64,000 bases of DNA from Pseudolactococcus piscium. GTDB lineage: Bacteria > Bacillota > Bacilli > Lactobacillales > Streptococcaceae. The notes under the pieces are model-generated. The model was not told the origin of the DNA and did no database searches. It saw only the letters and a program-made list of their open reading frames with translations. Of the stretch, positions 11,084-20,200 are shown in pieces. A program made the translations under genes and the position numbers. The number at the start of each line of letters is the position of its first letter. Position 1 is the first letter of the stretch. Location: the NCBI RefSeq assembly GCF_002441695.1, contig NZ_JXJW01000006.1, positions 35,280 to 99,279 of the forward strand, given 5' to 3'.

Positions 11084-13129
11084 ATGATTCATACAGTATT
11101 TTATGTGATCATATTTTTTGCGGCCTTAATTGTGTCAAATGTCATCAATAAGGTGTTTCCTAAGCTCCCTCTCCCCTTGATTCAGGTTATTTTTGGCTTG
11201 ATTTTAGGTAGCTTAGGTGCAGGTAATGTCTTAAGACTTAATTCAGAATTATTTTTAGCGTTTATTATAGGTCCACTCCTATTTAGAGAAGGAGAAGAGG
11301 CTGATGTTAAGGGGATCCTTAAGCATAGTGGCACAGTGTCGCTCCTTGTATTTCCAGTAGTCTTTATTACGACATTAATTATCGGTGTCATCAGTCATAA
11401 CTTTTACACGTCGATCCCATTAGCGGCCTGTTTTGCTCTAGGTGCTAGTTTAGGCCCAACTGATGCGGTAGCAGTGAGCTCGCTCTCTGAGCGGTTTGAT
11501 TTTCCAAAACGGATTACTGCTATCTTAAAAGGGGAGGGGTTATTCAATGACGCGTCTGGTATTATCGCCTTTCAGTTTGCGATTTTAGCCCTGACAACTG
11601 GTGAATTTTCTCTTGAGAAGGCTGTATCTAGCTTATTAATTTCTGCTATCGGTGGTGCCTTGATTGGGTTTGTGGTCTCATGGCTCAACAGAATGATTTT
11701 GACCTTGATGGAAGATGTTGCTGCACAAGATGTCACGGGTTACCTGATGTTAGAAATGATCATGCCATTGCTCGCTTTTTTCTTGGCTGAAGAGCTTCAT
11801 GTTTCAGGAATCATCGCCGTCGTTGTTGCAGGGGTAATGCAAGCAAGTGGCTTCAAAAAAATTACCTTATTTGATGCGCAAGTCGAGAGTGTGACTAAAA
11901 CAGTTTGGGATACCATCACTTTCATTTTAAACTCTATCGTTTTTTTATTTTTAGGGATAGAGTTACAACAGATTATTACGCCAATTATTACCAATGCTTA
12001 TTATGATAATGTCCGTCTGTTCGTCACGGTTATCGCCTTAACGGTTATGCTTTTCCTGATCAGATACCTGATATTAAGTATTTACTATGCTATCATTGCA
12101 AAAAAAAGGCAGCAGCAATTTAATCGATATGTGGATGATATTTTACTACTCACTTTTTCAGGGGTTAAGGGGACAGTATCTGTCGCGACGATTTTACTAC
12201 TACCGGAGGCCATTGCTCAGAAATATTCACTCTTAATCTTCTTAACTGCATCGGTTACGGTGCTGGGCTTCTTAACAGGTATTTTGGTCTTACCGATCAT
12301 TGCGCCTAAAAAGGAGCAAAAGGTTGATAATGTTGCGAGAATTGCCATTTTAACGAATGTTGTAAGTGAGTTAGAGCGAGAATCGGAGAAAAATCGGAAT
12401 AAGCTGGGCTATATTGCCACAATCGATAACTACCAAGCCCGGATTCAAAAATTAATTATTAGCCAGGAATCAGCAACGATGACTGCTGAATTTAATGATC
12501 TACAACTCCTGATTTTAAGGTTGGAAAATGAAGGGTTGGAAAATGCCTTTCGAAATAATGAAATTACCATCAAAACGTATCGTATTTATCAAAGATATCT
12601 TAAAGAATTAGAACGCTCGATTGTTCATCGATTTGTATCCAGTTTAGCCTTCGTTATTGCCATCTTTTTACGGGCAATTCGACTGCTTTTAAACAATATC
12701 TTACATACAAATATAACTGTAAAAGGTAAAAAAATCAGGAAGTTGATTGGGGATTCTAGGACAGAAATTCGAAATCTGTATTTCAGTAATACGACACTGA
12801 TTATGGAGGCCTTAGAGAGTCTGGAGGGCGTCTATAATCCAGAATTGATCAATTATCTACAATCAGAACGGCTGAGAGCTTCTGAAAAAGTAGCTACAGG
12901 TGGTTTCATAACAAGAATTATCACCAAAGCACATCCAAATAATTTGGATGAAATGATGCGCGGGTACTATCTGGAGCGGAAATTTATTTTCGAGTTTGAG
13001 GCAGAAGGGTTACTGACAGCTCGTCAGGCCAAAATCATGAGAAAGAATGTCAATGCCTTGGAAAATTATTCCATGAATGAGAACCATTCAAATCTGCTTT
13101 ATGATTTTCTGGAATATAAACCAAAATAA
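11084..13129 (+). CDS. Na+/H+ antiporter, CPA1/NhaP type
   Basis: The 681-residue membrane protein has an N-terminal block of about 12-13 transmembrane segments (residues 1-410). It contains the family motifs GPLLFREGEEAD, ALGASLGPTDAVAVSSL and KGEGLFNDASGI, where the Asp residues take part in ion exchange. A cytoplasmic C-terminal part of about 270 residues, largely helical and charged, follows. It should extrude Na+ (or K+/Li+) in exchange for protons. AAGGAGA ribosome binding site; ends in its own terminator. The exact ion preference cannot be read from sequence. Confidence 0.9.
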   Translation: MIHTVFYVIIFFAALIVSNVINKVFPKLPLPLIQVIFGLILGSLGAGNVLRLNSELFLAFIIGPLLFREGEEADVKGILKHSGTVSLLVFPVVFITTLIIGVISHNFYTSIPLAACFALGASLGPTDAVAVSSLSERFDFPKRITAILKGEGLFNDASGIIAFQFAILALTTGEFSLEKAVSSLLISAIGGALIGFVVSWLNRMILTLMEDVAAQDVTGYLMLEMIMPLLAFFLAEELHVSGIIAVVVAGVMQASGFKKITLFDAQVESVTKTVWDTITFILNSIVFLFLGIELQQIITPIITNAYYDNVRLFVTVIALTVMLFLIRYLILSIYYAIIAKKRQQQFNRYVDDILLLTFSGVKGTVSVATILLLPEAIAQKYSLLIFLTASVTVLGFLTGILVLPIIAPKKEQKVDNVARIAILTNVVSELERESEKNRNKLGYIATIDNYQARIQKLIISQESATMTAEFNDLQLLILRLENEGLENAFRNNEITIKTYRIYQRYLKELERSIVHRFVSSLAFVIAIFLRAIRLLLNNILHTNITVKGKKIRKLIGDSRTEIRNLYFSNTTLIMEALESLEGVYNPELINYLQSERLRASEKVATGGFITRIITKAHPNNLDEMMRGYYLERKFIFEFEAEGLLTARQAKIMRKNVNALENYSMNENHSNLLYDFLEYKPK

Positions 13130-13154
13130 AAGAGGACAGATGCCTCTTTTTTTC
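13128..13154 (+). terminator. Terminator of the antiporter gene
   Basis: AAAAGAGG (13128-13135) pairs with CCTCTTTT (13143-13150), 7-base loop, followed by more T. Confidence 0.8.
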
Positions 13155-13186
13155 ATTTATAAAATAGGGTTGCCCCACCTGTCTAC

Positions 13187-13804
13187 TTAATTATCCTGCA
13201 TGGTACTAGCGATGACTAATTCTCTAATAGAGACGTCTTGAGGCATGGCATACATGAATGCGACAGCATTGGCTACTTCTTTTGGAGCCATCGAAATACC
13301 GCCCATGGTCTGCTTCCAAGCATGATAGCCATCTTTTATGTCATCACGTGTCGTGTGGCTTAATAATGGGGTTTCTGCTGCACCTGGTGAGATGAGTAGG
13401 ACGCGGACATTGTTTTTAGAGGCTTCCAGTCTGACGGTTTCTGTCAGACCATGAACACCAAATTTTGTTGCACAGTAAGCTGCATGGTTTTCAAATGCTT
13501 TAAATCCGGCAATAGAAGAGACATTGATAATCGTACCTGACTTTCTGTCAGTCATACCGGGTAGAACTGCTTGTATCCCGTTTAATGTCCCAATTAAATT
13601 CACATTTATCATCCGTTCCCACTCGGTAGCTGCTTGATTGCCGACATCCACGCTACGTGTTAAAGTGTTTACTAAGCCTAGTTGGTCTAATGCTGCTTTA
13701 TTTCTGCCAATCAGGAGTAGGGGGTGTCCCATTTCACTGAATGTTTTGGCCATTTCTTTTCCAAAGCCACTGCCTGCACCAGTTATGACGATTAATTTTT
13801 TCAT
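13187..13804 (-). CDS. Short-chain dehydrogenase with an apparent internal deletion
   Basis: Only 205 residues, against about 245 for classical SDRs. The Rossmann motif TGAGSGFG (residues 8-15), a catalytic Ser in INVSSIAG and the YCATK Tyr/Lys pair are present. After SVDVGNQ (residues 51-57) the sequence jumps straight to ATEWERMINVN. The stretch of roughly 35-40 residues that normally carries the cofactor helix and the NNAG motif with the catalytic-tetrad Asn is missing. The frame stays open, so this looks like an in-frame deletion and possibly an inactive enzyme. It is divergent from an HxlR regulator that probably controls it. Substrate unknown. Confidence 0.8.
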   Translation of the reverse strand: MKKLIVITGAGSGFGKEMAKTFSEMGHPLLLIGRNKAALDQLGLVNTLTRSVDVGNQAATEWERMINVNLIGTLNGIQAVLPGMTDRKSGTIINVSSIAGFKAFENHAAYCATKFGVHGLTETVRLEASKNNVRVLLISPGAAETPLLSHTTRDDIKDGYHAWKQTMGGISMAPKEVANAVAFMYAMPQDVSIRELVIASTMQDN

Positions 13805-13875
13805 TTTATTTTATTTTTCCTTTATTTATTTTGTTATATGTTTTATAATAAACTTAAAATCACAATAAAAAAAGG

Positions 13876-13893
13876 AGTTACTTTTAGGTAACT
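13876..13893. promoter_or_regulatory. Palindromic operator between the SDR and HxlR genes
   Basis: AGTTAC (13876-13881), TTTTAG, GTAACT (13888-13893) is a perfect 6-base dyad in the divergent intergenic region. It lies downstream of a TATAAT at 13844-13849 that could serve the regulator gene. HxlR proteins bind such dyads next to their own gene; the assignment is inferred. Confidence 0.5.
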
Positions 13894-13915
13894 ACCAAGT
13901 TTCTAGGAGACTGTT

Positions 13916-14248
13916 ATGTATCTAAATGAGTTTGATGCAACGATGAAGCTAATTCAAGGTAAATGGAAAATCTATATTATCTATTATATCCATGAACAAG
14001 ATACAACACGATTTAACCAATTATCTAGAGATTTACCGGATGTTAGCAGGAAAACACTAACGCTACAATTAAGGCAACTTGAACGAGATGGCCTAATCGT
14101 TCGGATGACCACATCAGGCTATCCATTAAAAGTTACCTATCATCTGACACCTGATGGTCTCAGTATGATACCTGTGCTGGATATGATTTGTGATTGGGGC
14201 AATGAGCATATCTCACAGGAGCTTTTAGCAGCAAAGTTGTGTGATTGA
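13916..14248 (+). CDS. HxlR-family transcriptional regulator
   Basis: This 110-residue winged-helix protein has the HxlR pattern: FDATMKLIQGKWKIYIIYYI, then RFNQLSRDLPDVSRKTLTLQLRQLERDGLI and GYPLKVTYHLTPDGLSMIPVLDMI. The N-terminal Cys of redox-sensing family members is absent, so thiol sensing through that residue is unlikely. The gene is divergent from the SDR oxidoreductase and shares with it a palindrome, suggesting local control. Start ATG with upstream CTAGGAGA. Confidence 0.88.
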   Translation: MYLNEFDATMKLIQGKWKIYIIYYIHEQDTTRFNQLSRDLPDVSRKTLTLQLRQLERDGLIVRMTTSGYPLKVTYHLTPDGLSMIPVLDMICDWGNEHISQELLAAKLCD

Positions 14249-14343
14249 ATGCGCAATCGTGTCGTCGTTTATTACGCTAAATCGTTTCATTGGGATCTTC
14301 GTGAGATAAGTGAATGAAATTAAAAAATTGGAGGACTTAAAAG

Positions 14344-14547
14344 ATGAGTAAGTACGAGCCATTATGGCAGATTGTCGCAAAAGATAGTCGTATAACATTT
14401 AGATTGACTTTTGAAGAGATTGAGGCTATCCTAGGCTTCCCTATAGACCATGCCTTCTTGACCTATAAGAAGGAATTAAAAGCCTATGGTTATGAGGTTG
14501 GCAAAATTTCGATGAAGGAAAAGCATGTTAATTTTAAAAAATTATAG
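14344..14547 (+). CDS. Small protein resembling DUF7662
   Basis: A 67-residue protein beginning MSKYEPLWQIVAKDSRITFRL and containing LTFEEIEAILGFPI, a pattern seen in small DUF7662-like proteins whose role is unknown. No membrane segment or signal peptide. A good ribosome binding site (TTGGAGG) precedes the ATG. It stands alone, followed by an independent promoter. Family assignment is tentative. Confidence 0.65.
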   Translation: MSKYEPLWQIVAKDSRITFRLTFEEIEAILGFPIDHAFLTYKKELKAYGYEVGKISMKEKHVNFKKL

Positions 14548-14575
14548 CGTTTTAATGTTAGCTGTGACAAAAATG

Positions 14576-14602
14576 TTGACATCCCTCTATAAAAGGTATA
14601 AC
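14576..14602 (+). promoter_or_regulatory. Promoter of the short unit before the cysteine desulfurase gene
   Basis: Perfect TTGACA (14576-14581) and TATAAC (14597-14602) with a 15-base spacer; TAACAT (14599-14604) would give 17. The start site is predicted near 14609. Confidence 0.55.
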
Positions 14603-14608
14603 ATAGAA

Positions 14609-14704
14609 GGATAGATGCAAAAGCATAGTTGTTCAAGTGATGGTCATCCTACTGATATGAGTTGATATGATCAAAAAAACCTACTGAGAAATCAGTAGTT
14701 TTTT
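14609..14704 (+). ncRNA. Candidate small RNA or attenuated leader
   Basis: From the predicted start near 14609 to the T-run ending at 14704 is about 95 bases with no credible ORF. It contains a small ATGC-AAAA-GCAT hairpin (14615-14626), a repeated TGATATGA (14653-14660 and 14663-14670) and a strong terminator. CCTACTGA occurs twice (14648-14655 and 14680-14687), so either copy could pair with TCAGTAG. It may be a free small RNA or a leader controlling the sulfur-transfer genes downstream. No known riboswitch consensus recognised. Confidence 0.4.
14675..14704 (+). terminator. Strong terminator closing the short unit
   Basis: CTACTGA (14681-14687), GAAA loop, TCAGTAG (14692-14698), flanked by A-rich and T6 runs. 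Confidence 0.8.
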
Positions 14705-14830
14705 AATGGCATAACTGTCATCCAGTGCTAAAAGAGATAAAAGGGTATATAGTTGGTGCTTAGCAAGTAAAGACAGGTAATACCGGATGCATATAATGAT
14801 GTTTAAAAACATGTAAAAAGGAAAAAGATA

Positions 14831-15973
14831 GTGATATATTTTGATAATGCAGCAACGACGGCAATCTATCCGCAAGTGCTGAAGACGTATACCGATGTTG
14901 CGACTAGAATTATGGGTAATCCCTCTAGTCTTCACGATTTAGGGACTGTCGCGACACGTATGTTGCAGGCCTCGCGCAAGCAAATTGCAGAACTACTTGG
15001 GAAAGCAACATCAGAAATTTATTTTACGTCAGGCGGCACTGAGGGGGATAATTGGATCATCAAAGGACTAGCTTTTGAAAAAAAAGTCTATGGTAATCAT
15101 ATTATCGTTTCAGATGTTGAGCATCCAGCTGTCAAAGAATCAGCGGCATGGTTAATGACACAAGGTTTTGAGGTCGATTTTGCTCCTGTAGACAGGAACG
15201 GTTTCGTTAGCCTAGATGCCCTTGCTTCATTAATCAGAAGAGAGACGATTTTAATCTCGGTTATGGCAGTCAACAATGAAGTTGGTGCAATCGAACCACT
15301 TCATCAGATTGCAGCACTTTTGGCAGATAAACCGACGATTTCCTTTCATGTTGATGCGGTGCAAGCGATTGGGAAAATCCCCCTCGCAGATATGTTACCG
15401 CAACGTGTTGATTTTGCGACCTTTTCAGCACATAAGTTTCATGGCCCGCGTGGGGTCGGCTTTATTTATATGAAAAAAGGGAAAAATCTGCATCCCTTAC
15501 TTTCAGGTGGTGGTCAAGAAAGTAAAAAAAGGTCAACAACTGAAAATGTCGCAGGTATTGCTGCAACTGCCAAAGCCCTTCGCCTATATGTAGCAGAAAC
15601 TGAGAGCAAGCAAGTCAAGCTTACTGCCATGAAAGAAGTCTTGCTGACTGCGCTTGAAGCATACTCGGATATTGTCATTTTTAGTCAAAGAGATGGGTTC
15701 ATTCCAAATGTTGTGACATTTGGCATGAAGGGTGTCCGAGGAGAAGTCCTCGTGCATGGATTTGAAGCACATGAGATCTACATTTCGACGACAAGTGCTT
15801 GCTCATCAAAGGCAGGACTTGCTTCTAGTACCCTGACAGCCATGCATGTTTCACCTAGACTTGCCACATCGGCAGTTAGGATTTCTCTTGACCCAGACAA
15901 TAATATGGCTGAAATAGAACAATTTCTAACGATTTTCAAACAGTTACATGCGAAATTTCAGAAAATACAATAA
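14831..15973 (+). CDS. Cysteine desulfurase, IscS/NifS family
   Basis: This 380-residue PLP enzyme removes sulfur from cysteine as an enzyme-bound persulfide. Conserved parts are YFDNAATT at the N-terminus, HVDAVQAIGK, the PLP lysine in SAHKFHGPRG (Lys202), and the persulfide cysteine in TTSACSSKAG (Cys324). Start is GTG at 14831 behind a purine-rich AAAAGGAAAAAG. With thiI 34 bases downstream, it most likely supplies sulfur for 4-thiouridine in tRNA, like the NifZ-ThiI pair of Bacillus. A general Fe-S role is possible but less supported by context. Confidence 0.93.
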   Translation: MIYFDNAATTAIYPQVLKTYTDVATRIMGNPSSLHDLGTVATRMLQASRKQIAELLGKATSEIYFTSGGTEGDNWIIKGLAFEKKVYGNHIIVSDVEHPAVKESAAWLMTQGFEVDFAPVDRNGFVSLDALASLIRRETILISVMAVNNEVGAIEPLHQIAALLADKPTISFHVDAVQAIGKIPLADMLPQRVDFATFSAHKFHGPRGVGFIYMKKGKNLHPLLSGGGQESKKRSTTENVAGIAATAKALRLYVAETESKQVKLTAMKEVLLTALEAYSDIVIFSQRDGFIPNVVTFGMKGVRGEVLVHGFEAHEIYISTTSACSSKAGLASSTLTAMHVSPRLATSAVRISLDPDNNMAEIEQFLTIFKQLHAKFQKIQ

Positions 15974-16007
15974 GATGAGCCTGCTCGTAAAACAATAGAA
16001 AGTATCC

Positions 16008-17231
16008 ATGACAAATTTAAACTATTCAGAAATACTGATTCGCTATGGCGAGTTATCAATAAAAGGCAAAAATCGTATGAAATTTATTGCACGACTTGCC
16101 AACAATATCAGAGAAGTTTTAGTCGAATGGCCGATGGTTTCTGTAAAGTCAGATCGGGATCGGACGCATATATTCTTAAATGGTGCCGCTTATGGTCCCT
16201 TGTCAGAGAAGTTAGTTAAAGTATTTGGCGTACAAAATTTTTCTCCGGCTATAAAAGTGGAGAAAACGATGCCGGCACTTGAAGCTGCGGTAGCTGAACT
16301 GGTGAAAAAAGTTTATCTAGAGGGCATGACCTTCAAAATTTCTGCCAAGCGTTCTGACCATGAATTTGAATTAGATAGTACAGAACTTAATCGTGAATTA
16401 GGCCATACTGTGATGGAAACGATTCCCTATGCTAAGGTTCAGATGAAACGCCCTGATATTGACCTACGTGTTGAAATTCGGCCTGATGCGGCTTATTTGA
16501 GCTATGAGACGGTTAAGGGAGCGGGTGGTTTACCCGTTGGTACGGCAGGTAAAGGGATGCTGATGCTGTCGGGTGGTATTGACTCTCCTGTAGCAGGGTA
16601 TTTGGCACTTAAACGAGGTGTTGAAATAGAAGCAGTTCATTTTGCTTCGCCACCTTACACGGGCCCTGGTTCGCTCAAAAAAGCCAAAGACTTAGCAAGT
16701 AAATTGACAGTTTTTGGTGGTGATATTCAGTTTATAGAAGTCCCGTTTACTGAAATACAGGAAGAAATTAAAGAAAAAGTACCCATGCCTTACCTGATGA
16801 CAGTAACGCGTCGTTTTATGATGCGCGTGGTCGATGAAATTCGTGCAAGACGTCATGGACAAGTGATCATTAACGGTGAGAGTCTTGGACAAGTTGCCAG
16901 CCAAACGTTAGGCTCGATGGTCGCAATCAACGCTGTTACCACAACGCCTATCATCCGTCCGGTTGTTACCTTGGATAAGTTAGAGATTATTGAATTGGCT
17001 GAGAAAATTGATACTTTTAATATTTCAATTCAACCATTTGAAGATTGTTGTACGATTTTTGCACCACCCCAACCGAAAACAAATCCTAAACTTGAGAACG
17101 CAGAGAAATTTGAGCAGCGCTTAGATATTGATAATTTAGTGCAACGTGCGGTCGATGGCATCATGATCAGTCAAGTATCAGCTGATGCGCAAGTAGATAG
17201 TCTAGAGATGGATATTCAGGATTTATTGTAA
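16008..17231 (+). CDS. thiI: tRNA 4-thiouridine synthetase ThiI
   Basis: The 407-residue protein has an N-terminal ferredoxin-like/THUMP region for tRNA binding (about 1-165) and a PP-loop adenylation domain with SGGIDSP at residues 188-194. It activates U8 of tRNA and inserts sulfur donated by the cysteine desulfurase encoded just upstream. The C-terminal rhodanese domain of the E. coli protein is absent, as usual in Firmicutes; FEDCCTIF carries the remaining conserved cysteines. The ribosome binding site is weak (GAAAG). Operon with the desulfurase and the following exporter. Confidence 0.95.
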   Translation: MTNLNYSEILIRYGELSIKGKNRMKFIARLANNIREVLVEWPMVSVKSDRDRTHIFLNGAAYGPLSEKLVKVFGVQNFSPAIKVEKTMPALEAAVAELVKKVYLEGMTFKISAKRSDHEFELDSTELNRELGHTVMETIPYAKVQMKRPDIDLRVEIRPDAAYLSYETVKGAGGLPVGTAGKGMLMLSGGIDSPVAGYLALKRGVEIEAVHFASPPYTGPGSLKKAKDLASKLTVFGGDIQFIEVPFTEIQEEIKEKVPMPYLMTVTRRFMMRVVDEIRARRHGQVIINGESLGQVASQTLGSMVAINAVTTTPIIRPVVTLDKLEIIELAEKIDTFNISIQPFEDCCTIFAPPQPKTNPKLENAEKFEQRLDIDNLVQRAVDGIMISQVSADAQVDSLEMDIQDLL

Positions 17232-17247
17232 GAAAAGAAGGTAGTAT

Positions 17248-18666
17248 ATGTTTAGTAAAGAAAAATTCCCAGGCCTATTAGCCCTAGGCATTTTCACGTT
17301 TATGTCAACGCTTGATGGCTCTATTGTTAATATTGCCTTACCAAGCATGGCGCGTGAAATGCACCTCGAGATGGGTCAAGTGACCTGGTCGGTGACGATC
17401 TATCTCGTCGTTATTTCTGGTCTGATTTTACTTTTTGGCCGATTAGGGGATTTACTTGGTAAAACAAAAATTTTTAACATAGGTAGCTTGATTTTTACAT
17501 TAGGATCACTGCTTGCTGGGATTAATTTAGGCTTACATTTTTTATTGTTTTCAAGAATTGTACAAGCAATCGGCGCCTCGATGACCATGTCTAACAGCTT
17601 TGGTATCACCAGTCAGTTATTTGAACCTGCCCTTAGAGCCAGGGCGATGAGCATCATGTCAATGTTTGTTAGCTTAGGTGCCATAGCAGGACCTGCAATC
17701 GGTGGGTTTATTCTCCAACTTGCGAGTTGGTCATATATTTTCTGGATCAATGTGCCTTTAGGTATTGTTGCCTATCTGATTGGCCGTAAGGCATTACCAG
17801 AGGACAAAGGATCGGGAACATTTAAAGATGCGGATCTATTAGGTGCAACGCAAATGTTCTTGACTATCGTTGCTTTTTTCATCGCTATGAGTTTAGGACA
17901 GGCACAAGGATTTCTTAGCATCCCTGTTTTACTAAGCTTTGTCGCAATGGTAGGTCTTTTTGTTTGGTTTATCCATACGGAAAGAACAGTCGAAAAACCC
18001 CTGCTTAATCTAAATATTTTCCGCAGTAAACTTTTCTCGATGAGTGTCTTGACTAGCTTAGCCATGTTTACGGCAGGGAGTTTTGTCAGTATCCTCATGC
18101 CTTTCTACCTGCAAAATTATCGGGCTAGCGCTGCAGGATTTGCGGGTATGGTGATGATGGCCTATCCTGTTGGTATGTTTATTTTTAGTCCCATTGCTGG
18201 TGTACTATCTGATAAGTTTGACAAAGAAATAATCACGTTTATAGCGATTACGGGCATTCTTGTCGTGCAATCAGGTTATCTCATATTCGGTCAAACGACA
18301 GCGATGGTATTTGTTATGTTGACTCTCTTTATACATGGTGGTAGTGTTGGCTTCTTCCAAAGTCCAAATAATGCCTTGGTGATGTCAACAGTTGAGAGCA
18401 AATACCTAGGCATCGCAGGATCTGTTAATGCATTAGGCCGTAATCTTGGCTTTGTTTTAGGGACAAGTTTAGCAACGACAGTCTTATTTGTTGCCATGTC
18501 GGGACAACTTGGCTATCGTGTATCTGGTTATGTTGCTACGCGTCCAGACGTTTTTATCACAGGGATGCATCATGCCTTTTACGTGGCACTTGTTTTAGTT
18601 ATCTTTGCTTGGTGTCTATCCGGCTATCGCTTATTGACAAGAAAAAATCTATCTAACTTAACCTAA
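17248..18666 (+). CDS. MFS multidrug exporter, DHA2 (14-TM) type
   Basis: This 472-residue integral membrane protein is hydrophobic throughout. It has the DHA2 motif LDGSIVNIALPSMAREM in TM1 and RLGDLLGKTKIF (motif A) after TM2. The antiporter motif region is SLGAIAGPAIGGFI. It is related to EmrB/QacA exporters that pump drugs or toxic metabolites with the proton gradient. It starts 16 bases after thiI, so it is probably co-transcribed, though a functional link to tRNA thiolation is not evident. Substrate unknown. Confidence 0.88.
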   Translation: MFSKEKFPGLLALGIFTFMSTLDGSIVNIALPSMAREMHLEMGQVTWSVTIYLVVISGLILLFGRLGDLLGKTKIFNIGSLIFTLGSLLAGINLGLHFLLFSRIVQAIGASMTMSNSFGITSQLFEPALRARAMSIMSMFVSLGAIAGPAIGGFILQLASWSYIFWINVPLGIVAYLIGRKALPEDKGSGTFKDADLLGATQMFLTIVAFFIAMSLGQAQGFLSIPVLLSFVAMVGLFVWFIHTERTVEKPLLNLNIFRSKLFSMSVLTSLAMFTAGSFVSILMPFYLQNYRASAAGFAGMVMMAYPVGMFIFSPIAGVLSDKFDKEIITFIAITGILVVQSGYLIFGQTTAMVFVMLTLFIHGGSVGFFQSPNNALVMSTVESKYLGIAGSVNALGRNLGFVLGTSLATTVLFVAMSGQLGYRVSGYVATRPDVFITGMHHAFYVALVLVIFAWCLSGYRLLTRKNLSNLT

Positions 18667-18718
18667 CTTGCCTTATTATCGTGCTAGATGATAATCATAC
18701 TGAAATAAGTGCAATAAA

Positions 18719-18768
18719 ATATAGCAAAACCGCAAGACATAAGCCAATGTCTTGCGGTTTTGCTATAT
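18719..18768. terminator. Strong bidirectional terminator between the exporter and tyrS
   Basis: About 22 perfectly paired bases (arms 18719-18740 and 18747-18768, core CCGCAAGACAT/ATGTCTTGCGG) around a 6-base loop, with A/T flanks on both sides. Confidence 0.93.
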
Positions 18769-18779
18769 TTCATTTGAGA

Positions 18780-20033
18780 TTAGTAGCTCACAATCGTATA
18801 TTTTTTCTTACCGCGGCGGATAACCGTTAGTTCATTTTCAAGTTTATCCGTATCACTTAGGACATACTCAAGGTCAGTTTGGCGTTCACCATTGAGGTAG
18901 ATAGCACCGTTGGTGATATCTTCACGTGCTTGACGACGGCTTGGTGAAATCTTTGCATCCACAAGTAGGTTGACCAAATTACCATCAAAGTCATCAGTGA
19001 CCGTATGGTTCGGCACATCTTTCAATCCAGCCTTGATATCTTTGACAGATAAAGCCTTAATATGACCTTCGAAAAGTTGCTCTGAAATGTTAACAGCTTG
19101 CTCATAAGCAGCTTCACCGTGTACGAGACTGACCACTTCTTTTGCTAAGGTCTTTTGTGCGAGTCGCTCATGTGGCGCTGCTTCAAACACTTTGGCAAGT
19201 GAATCAATGTCATCAAGACTTAAGAAGGTAAAGATTCTAAGGAACTTGACAGCATCAGCATCAGCTACATTTAACCAAAACTGGTAGAATTCATACGGAG
19301 AGGTCTTATCAGCATCAAGCCAAACAGCATTTCCTTCTGATTTACCGAATTTCTTACCTGTTGAATCAGTAATTAGCGGAACAGTGATGACATGTGTTTC
19401 ATTCCCTGATTTTTTACGAATAAGATCAGTACCTGCGACCATATTACCCCATTGGTCAGAACCGCCGATTTGGAGCGTGATACCATGATTCTCATTTAGC
19501 TGGTAGAAATCATAGCCTTGTAAAATTTGGTAAGCAAATTCTGTATAAGAAATCCCTGTTTCAATCCGTGATTTAACTGATTCTTTACTCATCATGTAAT
19601 TGATCGTAAAATGCTTACCAATATCACGTAGGAATTCAAGGACGTTCATAGTTGAAAACCAGTCGTAGTTGTTGACGACTTTTGCGGCATGGTCTCCCTC
19701 AAAACTTAAAAAACGAGAGAGTTGCCCTTTAATTGCATTTGACCAGTTAGCCACAGTTTCAGTTGTTTGAAGTGAACGCTCACTGTCTTTAAAAGATGGA
19801 TCACCAATCATACCTGTCGCACCACCAACAAGGGCTACAGGATTGTGACCTGCTAGCTGTAAGCGACGCATGTTTAGAATCGGGACTAAATGTCCTAGGT
19901 GAAGCGAATCAGCAGTCGGGTCATATCCTGTATAGAATGTCACCGAATTTTCTGTTAATGCCTTTACTAAGGTTGCTTCATCAGTCGTTTGAAAAATCAA
20001 ACCACGTACTTTTAGTTCTTCAAAGATATTCAT
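18780..20033 (-). CDS. tyrS: Tyrosyl-tRNA synthetase
   Basis: A class I synthetase of 417 residues charging tRNA-Tyr. It has the HIGH-type HLGH motif, the KMSKS-type motif KFGKSEG and a C-terminal S4 RNA-binding domain ending [10 protein letters not shown]. The start at 20033 (MNIFEELK) is preferred over the ATG at 20042: AGGG lies about 10 bases before the former but directly abuts the latter, and homologues begin MNIF. The leader of about 130 bases has no T-box, unlike many Firmicute tyrS genes. An extended -10 lies at 20177-20169. Confidence 0.96.
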   Translation of the reverse strand: MNIFEELKVRGLIFQTTDEATLVKALTENSVTFYTGYDPTADSLHLGHLVPILNMRRLQLAGHNPVALVGGATGMIGDPSFKDSERSLQTTETVANWSNAIKGQLSRFLSFEGDHAAKVVNNYDWFSTMNVLEFLRDIGKHFTINYMMSKESVKSRIETGISYTEFAYQILQGYDFYQLNENHGITLQIGGSDQWGNMVAGTDLIRKKSGNETHVITVPLITDSTGKKFGKSEGNAVWLDADKTSPYEFYQFWLNVADADAVKFLRIFTFLSLDDIDSLAKVFEAAPHERLAQKTLAKEVVSLVHGEAAYEQAVNISEQLFEGHIKALSVKDIKAGLKDVPNHTVTDDFDGNLVNLLVDAKISPSRRQAREDITNGAIYLNGERQTDLEYVLSDTDKLENELTVIRRGKKKYTIVSY

Positions 20034-20168
20034 TTTACTCATCCCTATTCTGATGTATTATGAGAAAAAAACTGGTAATATAGCTTGTATTAAGCCATTT
20101 ATAGCGTGATTGCCAAAACATCCAGATTGATTAAACTCATTTTAGCTTAATTTTTATAAATTAAGTCT

Positions 20169-20193
20169 ATTATACCAAAAAATTTGCTATAAT
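20169..20193. promoter_or_regulatory. Back-to-back extended -10 promoters of tyrS (-) and the PBP gene (+)
   Basis: Minus strand TGGTATAAT (20177-20169) faces tyrS. Plus strand TGCTATAAT (20185-20193) faces the PBP gene and ends 7 bases before its ATG. The two polymerase footprints overlap, so the promoters probably exclude each other. Confidence 0.65.
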
Positions 20194-20200
20194 TTAAGGT

